A DNA stretch of 64,000 bases, from positions 228,664-292,663 of the forward strand of contig JAQUAG010000001.1 of the NCBI GenBank assembly GCA_028687375.1, written 5' to 3'. Shown here one piece after another: positions 40,624-47,353 of this stretch (positions are counted from its first letter, which is position 1; each line of letters starts with the position of its first letter). Made by a program: the position numbers and the translations under genes. Under the pieces are notes generated by a model. It was not told the origin of the DNA, searched no databases, and worked only from the letters and a program-made list of their open reading frames with translations. This DNA is from Arcobacteraceae bacterium. GTDB taxonomy: Bacteria; Campylobacterota; Campylobacteria; Campylobacterales; Arcobacteraceae.

Positions 40624-41718
40624 ATGAAAAAATTAACAATGAGCTTAGCAGTAAGTGCAATAGTAGCAAGTGGAGCATTTGCAATTGATACAAGTGTAGG
40701 GACTATCTCTGGAGAAATAGGTGCTTATACAACATCTGATTCAAAACAAGATGCTGGATACACAATGGGGTCTGCTTCATTAAATTTTGAAACAAAAGAT
40801 ATGAGTGGATTTAAAGCTGCACTTGGAGTGATGGCAAATGGGAAAATTTCTGAAGAAAATGATGGCGATTATGATGGTGGTAATAGTGAAGATGCTGTAT
40901 TAAATGTTGCAAATGTTAGTTATTCTACAGAAGGATTTACTGTTATTGCTGGTAGACAAGCTATTGATTTAGAATGGATAGCTGATTATCATGAAGCTGT
41001 TGTAGGTGTAGTAAGTGTTATTCCTAATACTACTATCATCCTTGGACATACTGAAAAAATTACTACAAATGCAAATGATGGTGCTTTAAGTAAATTTGCA
41101 AAAATTGGTACTGATGGAGCAAATGTTCTTGATGTAACTTATGAGATAGCTAAAACTACAAAAGTAGGTGCTTACTATATGGATGCTCCAGAAGTATTTA
41201 GTGCAGTTGGTGCTAAAGTTGAAGCTGAGGTAAGTGGACTTGGTGTAGTTGCTAAATATGCAAAAACTTCTGAGGATACAGCAAATACTCCAAATGGAAG
41301 TATTATGGCTTTAGATTTAGCTTATAGCATTGGTGAAATAGCACTCAATGGTGGATATATCAAAACTGGAAAAGATAATGGAATAGGAAGTATTTCAGCT
41401 CTTGGAGATAATATCAATCCTTTAGATAGTGGGGAATTGAGTAATGGAAGTGCTAGAGTTTATGGAACTGATGCAAAAACATTATATGTTGGAACAAGTA
41501 CAACTGTAGCTGGATTTGAACTTGGTGCTCTTTATGGGACTACAAGTTATAAAGGTACAACAAAAGATGAAGATGAATCTGAACTTAACTTAACAGCTTC
41601 ATGGGAATGTAAATTTGTTAAAAATTTAAATATCAGTGCATTATATGCAAATATCTCTGCTGAAAGTTCAGCTGGTGATAGCTCATACTATTCATTACAA
41701 GCTGTTTATAGTTTCTAA
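40624..41718 (+). CDS. outer-membrane porin, OprD/Opr-like
   Basis: The 364 residues have a signal peptide ending SGAFA, then barrel strands (TISGEIGAYTT, SLNFETKDMSGFKAALGVMA, VIAGRQAIDLEWIADYHEAVVGV) and a terminal LQAVYSF. The RQAI...DYHEAV segment is typical of OprD-like (Opr family) porins with a known constriction loop. The sequence differs from the preceding porin, but the 20 bases before the ATG are nearly the same. Substrate unknown. Confidence 0.85.
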   Translation: MKKLTMSLAVSAIVASGAFAIDTSVGTISGEIGAYTTSDSKQDAGYTMGSASLNFETKDMSGFKAALGVMANGKISEENDGDYDGGNSEDAVLNVANVSYSTEGFTVIAGRQAIDLEWIADYHEAVVGVVSVIPNTTIILGHTEKITTNANDGALSKFAKIGTDGANVLDVTYEIAKTTKVGAYYMDAPEVFSAVGAKVEAEVSGLGVVAKYAKTSEDTANTPNGSIMALDLAYSIGEIALNGGYIKTGKDNGIGSISALGDNINPLDSGELSNGSARVYGTDAKTLYVGTSTTVAGFELGALYGTTSYKGTTKDEDESELNLTASWECKFVKNLNISALYANISAESSAGDSSYYSLQAVYSF

Positions 41719-41740
41719 TAATTATAACTTACTTTTTTCC

Positions 41741-41764
41741 AAGGTTGGGCTTAGGCTCAACCTT
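41741..41764 (+). terminator. second porin terminator (recurring hairpin, copy 2)
   Basis: AAGGTTGGGC-TTAG-GCTCAACCTT then T6. Nearly identical to the terminator of the first porin. Confidence 0.93.
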
Positions 41765-41806
41765 TTTTTATTTCTTTTTTCCAATTATCTTTTTAGTTTC
41801 TTGTGC

Positions 41807-41812
41807 TACAAT
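41807..41812 (+). promoter_or_regulatory. -10 box of the small membrane-protein operon
   Basis: TACAAT after TTGTGC, five bases before the ATG at 41818. The mRNA start would fall on or beside the start codon, and no ribosome site is visible, so the first gene is probably leaderless. Confidence 0.5.
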
Positions 41813-41817
41813 TTCTT

Positions 41818-42072
41818 ATGAGTAAAAAAGACAAACTAACAAAAGAGATTGATATTTTAAGAGAAAAAAGAAAAGATTGGTTTAATCTAATATTTGGTCT
41901 TGCTTCAGCTATTATTGTCATTGTTTATGCGGTAATTTCTGGAGAAAAACCTATTTATGTTTTAGTATTAGCTATTTTTGGATTTTTAGGTGTTGCTTTT
42001 TTAAGTATTGTGTACAAAAAAGTTGAAATAGAGATAGAAACTAAACTTGATGAATTGGAAAAGGAGGATTAA
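41818..42072 (+). CDS. small two-helix membrane protein, unknown
   Basis: The 84 residues comprise a charged coiled N-terminus (MSKKDKLTKEIDILREKRKDW), two membrane helices (NLIFGLASAIIVIVYAVIS; IYVLVLAIFGFLGVAFLSIVY) and an acidic coiled tail ending LDELEKED. An in-frame ATG at 41803 overlaps the -10 box and was rejected. First gene of a four-gene run in which the others encode single-helix proteins of 34, 33 and 29 residues. No family recognised. Confidence 0.75.
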   Translation: MSKKDKLTKEIDILREKRKDWFNLIFGLASAIIVIVYAVISGEKPIYVLVLAIFGFLGVAFLSIVYKKVEIEIETKLDELEKED

Positions 42073-42073
42073 A

Positions 42074-42178
42074 ATGGTAGAGATAATAGCTCTTATGATT
42101 GCTGCTGCAACACTTGGTATTCTTGTGTGGATGGCAAAAGGTGATGCTTTTGGATGGACAAAAAAAACATCTCATTAA
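42074..42178 (+). CDS. 34-residue single-helix membrane protein
   Basis: ATG-GTA-GAG to CAT-TAA encodes MVEIIALMIAAATLGILVW followed by MAKGDAFGWTKKTSH: one membrane helix (about 3-20) and a polar tail. It has a perfect AAGGAGG ribosome site six bases upstream, within the end of the preceding gene, which supports real translation. No family recognised; its size recalls accessory subunits of oxidases or transporters, but this is only an analogy. Confidence 0.65.
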   Translation: MVEIIALMIAAATLGILVWMAKGDAFGWTKKTSH

Positions 42179-42201
42179 AAAAATAAATGAGGAAATGTGA
42201 A

Positions 42202-42303
42202 ATGATTGATATAAATATAATCGGTGGTTTTTCTATTATAATTCTAGGTGGTATATTTGTTGTTTGGTTTACAAAAGAATTAACATCACTAAAAACACAC
42301 TAA
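42202..42303 (+). CDS. 33-residue single-helix membrane protein
   Basis: ATG at 42202 to TAA at 42301-42303 encodes MIDINIIGGFSIIILGGIFV followed by VWFTKELTSLKTH: one glycine-containing helix (about 6-23) and a basic tail. GAGGAAA lies about nine bases upstream. Third gene in the small operon. Shares the helix-W-x-x-K tail arrangement with the preceding protein, suggesting relatedness. Function unknown. Confidence 0.6.
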   Translation: MIDINIIGGFSIIILGGIFVVWFTKELTSLKTH

Positions 42304-42307
42304 AAAA

Positions 42308-42397
42308 ATGAGTTCAATTTTTGTAATTATTGCTTTTGTAGTATTGATTGGTGCAATATTGTTAAGTGCTTATGAATCAATGCATATTTCAGATTAG
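42308..42397 (+). CDS. 29-residue single-helix membrane protein
   Basis: ATG at 42308, five bases after the previous stop, encodes MSSIFVIIAFVVLIGAILLS followed by AYESMHISD and TAG at 42395-42397. One strong helix (about 4-20) and a short acidic tail. The ribosome site is poor (A-rich), so translation may depend on coupling. It ends 16 bases before the operon terminator. Confidence 0.5.
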   Translation: MSSIFVIIAFVVLIGAILLSAYESMHISD

Positions 42398-42413
42398 AAT
42401 GAAAAAGAGTTTG

Positions 42414-42439
42414 AAAGGTTGGGCTTAGGCTCAGCCTTT
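42414..42439 (+). terminator. terminator of the small membrane-protein operon (recurring hairpin, copy 3)
   Basis: AAAGGTTGGGC-TTAG-GCTCAGCCTTT with two wobble pairs, then T-rich. Same hairpin family as both porin terminators. Confidence 0.9.
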
Positions 42440-42454
42440 TTTTATCCTCGTAAC

Positions 42455-42470
42455 ACCGACTTCAGTCGGT
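42455..42470. terminator. second hairpin after the small operon
   Basis: ACCGACT-TC-AGTCGGT, perfect arms followed by TATTTCTC. Only 16 bases downstream of the previous terminator; it may be a back-up terminator or act for transcription from the right. Confidence 0.5.
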
Positions 42471-42564
42471 TATTTCTCCCTTCTAACTTCTCCCTTTTTA
42501 ACCACCTAAAGTCAGCTTTACAATATTTCTGATACAATCATCAAAATAAAATTAAGGATTTAAA

Positions 42565-42789
42565 ATGCAAGTTAGTTTCGTTTTTGAAAGTAATGAGTTG
42601 GATTATTCTTTTATTGATAAATTAAAAGTTCTTTTTGGTAATAAAAAGATTGAATTGCTAGTATCTGATACAGATGATACACAATATCTTTCCACTTCAA
42701 AATCAAATCAAGAGCAATTATTATCCTCAATTAAAAATATTGAGAATAATACAAATCTTGTAGTTGCTAATCCAAAGATATTTGGATGA
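42565..42789 (+). CDS. antitoxin of a YoeB-type locus
   Basis: The 74 residues start MQVSFVFESNELDYSFIDKL and end NTNLVVANPKIFG, resembling the short antitoxins that accompany YoeB toxins in this phylum (the NLV ending recalls YefM/Phd tails). AAGGA precedes the ATG. The stop overlaps the toxin ATG as ATGA, the usual coupling. It appears intact although its toxin partner is not. Confidence 0.75.
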   Translation: MQVSFVFESNELDYSFIDKLKVLFGNKKIELLVSDTDDTQYLSTSKSNQEQLLSSIKNIENNTNLVVANPKIFG

Positions 42790-43004
42790 AGCAAGTTGTT
42801 TTTGAACAAAGTGCTTTTGAAGATTTCACAAATTGGGCTATTATAGATAAAAAAATTTATCAAAAAATCATAACACTTATCAAAGACATTGATAGAAATC
42901 CATTTAACGGTCTAGGAAAACCAGAAGCACTTAAACATCAATTGGTTTATAAAGTCAATGAAACTTCAATTATTGTTGCTAGTTGCAAATATCATTATGA
43001 TTAA
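42786..43004 (+). pseudogene. yoeB: YoeB-type toxin with internal in-frame deletion
   Basis: The 72 residues align end to end with YoeB (about 84): FEQSAFEDFTNWAIIDKKIYQKI, LIKDIDRNPFNGLGKPEALKH, then directly QLVYKVNETSIIVASCKYHYD. The segment between LKH and LVY, normally about 14 residues of the NLSGxxSRRIxxEH type plus the catalytic Arg65, is missing or replaced by Gln. Glu46 and His83 equivalents remain. The frame is open, so a protein may be made, but RNase activity should be lost. Confidence 0.8.
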
Positions 43005-43035
43005 ACCAAGACACCACAAATAAAACTAAAGTGAC

Positions 43036-43061
43036 AAAGGTTGGGCATGGCATCAACCTTT
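43036..43061 (+). terminator. terminator after yoeB (recurring hairpin, copy 4)
   Basis: AAAGGTTG / CAACCTTT with a GGCATGGCAT centre, followed by T5. The start AAAGGTTGGGC is identical to the other copies. Confidence 0.9.
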
Positions 43062-43167
43062 TTTTATACCCAAAACATAACTTTTCCCTTTTCCTACCTG
43101 AACACCACAAACAATATCAGGCGACTCTTGTGCTTGCACTCTTTGTTGAGAAAGTCAGCTTTACGAT

Positions 43168-43980
43168 TTATTTAACAGCTGTATATCTATTTCCTACAAT
43201 TGGATTGATAACAAATCCACTTTTTGCAATAAATTTAATAGGGATAGAGGTACGACTTTTGGTATCTTTCCCTTTAAAAACTACAAAATGCAAATGTGGT
43301 CCATTGGTAAATCCTGTATTTCCACTATAACCTATAAAATCACCTCTTTGTACAATATCCCCAACTTTAACTGCTACACCATTTTGTTTTAGGTGGACAT
43401 ATTTCCCATAAGTACCATCATCGTGTTTGATAGTGATATGATTGGCATCTTCTGCAAAGCCTCTGTATGGACCACTTTTATATCCATCATTTTTTGTCAT
43501 CACTACTAATCCTCCACGACTTGCATAGATTTTAGTACCCACTTCCATACCAAAATCAACAGCATATTCTGAGTCTCCACTATGACTAAAAGCACCATGA
43601 AAACCTTGCGTAACTAGATGCGTTTCCCCTAAAGCGTAAGGAAGTCTATAAAAATAGTTATCATTATGGATAGAGTTTGTATTTCCTAAAGTCCATACAT
43701 AGCTATTTGTAAGTTTGTATTGTTTTCCTAAAATCATAAATTTGGATAAGAGTGTTGTGGTATTTCCTTCAAGGCTTTTTTCAATAGGAAGTGGTTGCAT
43801 AGGATACAGTTCATCGTAGGTGGCTATGTATTTATAAGTGATATCAAAAAGATTGTTATTTGTGATATAAACAAAAAGCTCTCCATCTTTCACTTCACCA
43901 TATGTTTGAACACCATCTTTAGCGAAAGAGAAAAGAAATAAAAAAGAAAGAAAGAGTATTTTTATCAAGATTAGCTCCAC
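43168..43980 (-). CDS. M23 family metallopeptidase (murein endopeptidase)
   Basis: The 270 residues have an N-terminal signal (about 1-20, ending SFA), a beta-rich N-domain, then the M23/LytM domain with FSHSGDSEYAVDFG (zinc His and Asp), GGLVVMTKNDG, NHITIKHDDGTYGKYVHL and GPHLHFVVF. Probably cleaves peptidoglycan cross-links or trims stem peptides in the periplasm; cell-shape or division roles are possible. The zinc ligands are intact. It is divergent from the outer-membrane gene at 44038. Confidence 0.92.
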   Translation of the reverse strand: MELILIKILFLSFLFLFSFAKDGVQTYGEVKDGELFVYITNNNLFDITYKYIATYDELYPMQPLPIEKSLEGNTTTLLSKFMILGKQYKLTNSYVWTLGNTNSIHNDNYFYRLPYALGETHLVTQGFHGAFSHSGDSEYAVDFGMEVGTKIYASRGGLVVMTKNDGYKSGPYRGFAEDANHITIKHDDGTYGKYVHLKQNGVAVKVGDIVQRGDFIGYSGNTGFTNGPHLHFVVFKGKDTKSRTSIPIKFIAKSGFVINPIVGNRYTAVK

Positions 43981-44000
43981 GGGATTAATTTATGATTGGT

Positions 44001-44006
44001 TATAAT
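44001..44006 (+). promoter_or_regulatory. -10 box of the unassigned outer-membrane gene
   Basis: Perfect TATAAT, about 25 bases before the AAAGG ribosome site and 31 before the ATG at 44038; a normal-leader promoter in the 57-base divergent spacer. Confidence 0.5.
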
Positions 44007-44037
44007 AGCAACCAAAACTGAAATAAAAGGCTACTGT

Positions 44038-45012
44038 ATGAAAAAACTTCTCTTTTTAATGACACTCTTTTTTGTAACAATTTTAAGTGCTGACTACTTA
44101 GATGTTGAGCTTAGTACAAAATCAAACTATAGATTTGAAGATTATTTATTTAAAGATATTAATAAAACAACTACAAATAAATTAGAAAAAAAGTTAAGCT
44201 ATGAAGAGTTACACATTGAGGGTAGTTTTAATAGTATTGTTGGATTTAATTATTATAAAAACAATATAGAGACTCCTGATAGTTTTGATAGTAAAGAGAT
44301 TTATATAGGGTCTGATAAAACAAAATTTTTAGGGTATCAAAAAGATGAAACTACTATAAACTATGGAGCAAGAAAAAATACAATAGAAACTACAAAATAT
44401 ACTGTGTATGATATTTTGACTATTGAAAAAAGTAAATCAAATTCAATTGCCACAGAGACTTTTGACCCAACTTCCGATTTAACTGTACCTCAAACAGGTA
44501 CTGTAACCAGAAAATATGATTTTGAAAAGATAACACTTTCAAGTGAAAATCTTTACAAACATGTAAAAGAAAATGCGATGGATGGAGAAAATTATTTTTA
44601 TGGGGTGGCTATTTCACAAAATTTTAATTCTATGTTTCGTTTTTATGGCGTGATAATAGGTTCATATGAACAACACGATTATAGTAACGGGACAGCAAAT
44701 TATACAGATGTAAATGGGACGGCAAAGAGTATTTTTTATCCTGACGAAACAAATGGAAATGTTGGAAAGTTATTACCTATTGATGGGAGATTTAGAGGAT
44801 ATGGATATGGATATAAGCTTACGGCTGAAGCGTATTGGAAAGATATCTCTTTATTTGTGACAAGTTACTATAAAAAAACACAATTGAAAAATTATCATTC
44901 AGGGATAAGAGATGCAGCAGCTGATGCTGAAACACTTGTAAATGTTATCGCTACAGAGAAGCTAGATTATCTGCAACAGTACACTTCATTTGGATTGAGA
45001 TATAGATTTTAA
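44038..45012 (+). CDS. exported beta-barrel-like protein, unknown
   Basis: The 324 residues have a signal peptide (MKKLLFLMTLFFVTILSADY), then strand-rich sequence with many tyrosines (YGYGYKLTAEAYWKDISLFVTSYYKK) and a terminal SFGLRYRF, the signature of an outer-membrane barrel. An in-frame ATG at 43996 was rejected because it lies before the promoter. No family recognised. Divergent to the M23 peptidase gene and convergent to the TAXI gene. Confidence 0.72.
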   Translation: MKKLLFLMTLFFVTILSADYLDVELSTKSNYRFEDYLFKDINKTTTNKLEKKLSYEELHIEGSFNSIVGFNYYKNNIETPDSFDSKEIYIGSDKTKFLGYQKDETTINYGARKNTIETTKYTVYDILTIEKSKSNSIATETFDPTSDLTVPQTGTVTRKYDFEKITLSSENLYKHVKENAMDGENYFYGVAISQNFNSMFRFYGVIIGSYEQHDYSNGTANYTDVNGTAKSIFYPDETNGNVGKLLPIDGRFRGYGYGYKLTAEAYWKDISLFVTSYYKKTQLKNYHSGIRDAAADAETLVNVIATEKLDYLQQYTSFGLRYRF

Positions 45013-45028
45013 GAAGTTAAAAAGTGAG

Positions 45029-45057
45029 AGTTTGGCGATTTGATAATCGCTCAAACT
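45029..45057. terminator. bidirectional terminator
   Basis: AGTTTG-GCGATT-TGAT-AATCGC-T-CAAACT, a 12-base-pair stem with one bulged T, followed by TTATTTTT on the plus strand and by A/T tracts on the other. Serves the convergent genes at 44038 and 45966. Confidence 0.8.
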
Positions 45058-45966
45058 TTATTTTTCGACAGTTTTTGAAATAGTATCTTTCGCCACTTTT
45101 GACATCTTCTTAAAAGCTGTATAAGTAAAGTCAATTTTATCCCAATGCTCCCCATAAGTTTTTGCAAGATATGGTTTGTTAAGAATAAGTATCTTTACAA
45201 AGTTTTCTATGATTGGATTGTATTTTTCATCTGTAAGATTAGTGATAAGAACTCTAGGGACTGCAAAAGCATGGATATCTTCAGTAAGCCAAGGATAGTC
45301 TTTTTTCGTGATGATACTATGTGTGTACATATCTTCCATGATAAAATTTGTAGGCAAATCAATAAGTTTCAATCCTTTAAGGTCAGCAAAATCACTAGCA
45401 GGGGATTCAATAACAGAGATGACAATATCCACTGTACCATCTTTAAGTCTATCAAATCTATTCTCTTTTTTTGCGTTGACATAGACAAAGTTAAAGTTGT
45501 AAGCTTTTTCGATATATTTCGCAGTCACACAACTCCCACCATTTTCATCTCCACACCATACTTTGAAAGTTTTTCGTTTATCATAATCATAGTCTGTATT
45601 GTCTAAAGTGATAAGATGAATTTGCTCCACACCAAGGGATAATACAGCTGGAATTTTGTCTAGAATACTTACATTGTTATTTGTGTATTGTAAATAGTTG
45701 TAGTATGAGATAACATCTTTTTGAACGATGGCAAAAAAAGTATTTTTATCTTCTATAAATTTACCATCTAGTATAGACATATTTTCATAACTTCCACCTG
45801 TGGTAATTGGCTCTAGATTGATTTTATAATTTTTAAGAACAGCACTTATATTATTCCCCAACTTATAATACTTTCCAGTTTTTGATACAGTTGCAAGTGT
45901 CCCAAATTCAATCCCATTTGCAAAACTTATCAAACAAAGAATTGCCACTAAAATAATCTTCATCAT
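45058..45966 (-). CDS. TAXI-type periplasmic solute-binding protein
   Basis: The 302 residues have a signal peptide (ending FANG), then EFGTLATVSKTGKYYKLGNNI, the TAXI-family ligand-loop pattern, and a two-lobed binding fold with FAIVQKDVISYYNY, VWCGDENGGSC and IVISVIESPASDF. TAXI proteins normally serve TRAP transporters or membrane sensors. No TRAP permease is adjacent, so it may feed a remote transporter or be a signalling receptor. Ligand unknown. Confidence 0.78.
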   Translation of the reverse strand: MMKIILVAILCLISFANGIEFGTLATVSKTGKYYKLGNNISAVLKNYKINLEPITTGGSYENMSILDGKFIEDKNTFFAIVQKDVISYYNYLQYTNNNVSILDKIPAVLSLGVEQIHLITLDNTDYDYDKRKTFKVWCGDENGGSCVTAKYIEKAYNFNFVYVNAKKENRFDRLKDGTVDIVISVIESPASDFADLKGLKLIDLPTNFIMEDMYTHSIITKKDYPWLTEDIHAFAVPRVLITNLTDEKYNPIIENFVKILILNKPYLAKTYGEHWDKIDFTYTAFKKMSKVAKDTISKTVEK

Positions 45967-46015
45967 AAATCCTTAAGTCTAAATTATAGAGTCTATTCTA
46001 TCATAATCTTTTTGA

Positions 46016-46021
46016 TATAAT
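46016..46021 (+). promoter_or_regulatory. -10 box of the DUF234 ATPase gene
   Basis: Perfect TATAAT, six bases before the ATG at 46028 with no ribosome site; predicted leaderless mRNA. Confidence 0.5.
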
Positions 46022-46027
46022 CAACTT

Positions 46028-47335
46028 ATGATACCTATAAACCAAGATGATTTAATAGCACTTAATGAAGCATATCACTCACCAAACTCTACAATACATT
46101 TTATGTTTGGGAGAAGCAAAAGTGGAAAAACTACTTTTTTAAGAGATTTTATCGTGAAAAAAAACTATATCTATTTCTCTTCATTTAGTAGTATCGAAAC
46201 AGTTCTTTTCCCTAGTTTTGTTGATACGATAAATAAAAAGTTTAAGATTCATAATTCAAGTACTTATTATGATAAATTTGAAAAGATTTTGACGTTACTT
46301 GATGAACAAACGATTGATGAAAAGATAGCTGTGATATTTGATAATTTTGAAGAACTTCAAAAAGTTGATAAAAATAGTTTTGAATTGCTTCTTAAATTTT
46401 GGGAAAAGAGTTTTTCAAAAAAATCAATTATGCTTATAGTATCCTCTGCAATTATTCCAGATGATAAAAGCTATAAAAAAATAGAAAAGATTTCAACTAA
46501 AACTTTTTTTATGGAAAATTTTTCTTTTCTTTATATTCAAAATAGAGGAGGTTTAACTCCAACAGATAAGATGTATATCTATTCTATTTTTGGAGCTTCT
46601 GGATATATTTTGTCATACTACAATACAAAAAATGATTTTATAAAAAATGTTTATCATTTGAGTTTAAATCCTAGCAGTCCATTTTTTGATTATGGGTTTA
46701 GTTATCTTAAAAAAGATTTAGGTGAGATTGGCACATTTAGCTCTATTCTGTACGCTATCTCCCTTGGAAATCATAAAATAGGAGATATCGCAAATGCCCT
46801 TAAACTGAAATCAACTTATCTTTCAAGATATATAGAGAAACTTCAAGAGATGATGATTATACGAAAAGAATTACCACTTTCAAAGGAGCAAATCTTTTCG
46901 AAATATGGAAGGTACCATATCAATGATAACTTTTTGAAGTTTTGGTTTCGTTATATCTATCCAAATATTGGAAATCTTGAACTCAAAAAACACCTTCCAG
47001 TACTAAAAGAACTTGATGATACAATCGTGCAAAATATTTTAACACCAGCTTATACTTTATTTATAAAAGAGATGGTTACCAAAAATCCAGAACAGTTTTT
47101 GGGATTTACACCAAATAAAATTGGCTCATGGTGGGATAATTTTGGAAATAATATCGATTTAATAGCTTATGATAATAAACAAATAGTTTTTATGATGATA
47201 GTATGGGAGGGTAATGAAGTGGCTACCTCTTGCTACAATCGTTTATTTGAGATGGCTGGGCATTTTAAAACAACACTCAAAAGAGAGTATAAAATAATCA
47301 CAAAAAATCAATACCTTGAACTTGTGGGTAAATAG
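46028..47335 (+). CDS. ATPase_2/DUF234-type P-loop ATPase
   Basis: The 435 residues carry Walker A GRSKSGKT (28-35), Walker B VIFDNFE (102-108), a winged-helix region (IGDIANALKLKSTYLSRYIEKL, about 255-280) and a DUF234-like end (YGRYHINDNFLKFWFRYIYP; then a nuclease-like FGNNIDLIAYDNKQIVFM). These are the archaeal-type ATPases of unknown role, sometimes associated with mobile or defence loci. The gene is followed 19 bases later by the HD-GYP-like gene, so they are probably cotranscribed. Confidence 0.85.
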   Translation: MIPINQDDLIALNEAYHSPNSTIHFMFGRSKSGKTTFLRDFIVKKNYIYFSSFSSIETVLFPSFVDTINKKFKIHNSSTYYDKFEKILTLLDEQTIDEKIAVIFDNFEELQKVDKNSFELLLKFWEKSFSKKSIMLIVSSAIIPDDKSYKKIEKISTKTFFMENFSFLYIQNRGGLTPTDKMYIYSIFGASGYILSYYNTKNDFIKNVYHLSLNPSSPFFDYGFSYLKKDLGEIGTFSSILYAISLGNHKIGDIANALKLKSTYLSRYIEKLQEMMIIRKELPLSKEQIFSKYGRYHINDNFLKFWFRYIYPNIGNLELKKHLPVLKELDDTIVQNILTPAYTLFIKEMVTKNPEQFLGFTPNKIGSWWDNFGNNIDLIAYDNKQIVFMMIVWEGNEVATSCYNRLFEMAGHFKTTLKREYKIITKNQYLELVGK

Positions 47336-47353
47336 ATAAAAAAGGGAAACCCA

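Noticed and set aside
43168..43330. Plus-strand continuation of an ORF over the M23 gene
   Set aside because: It overlaps the peptidase in antisense and starts inside the terminator region; not coding.
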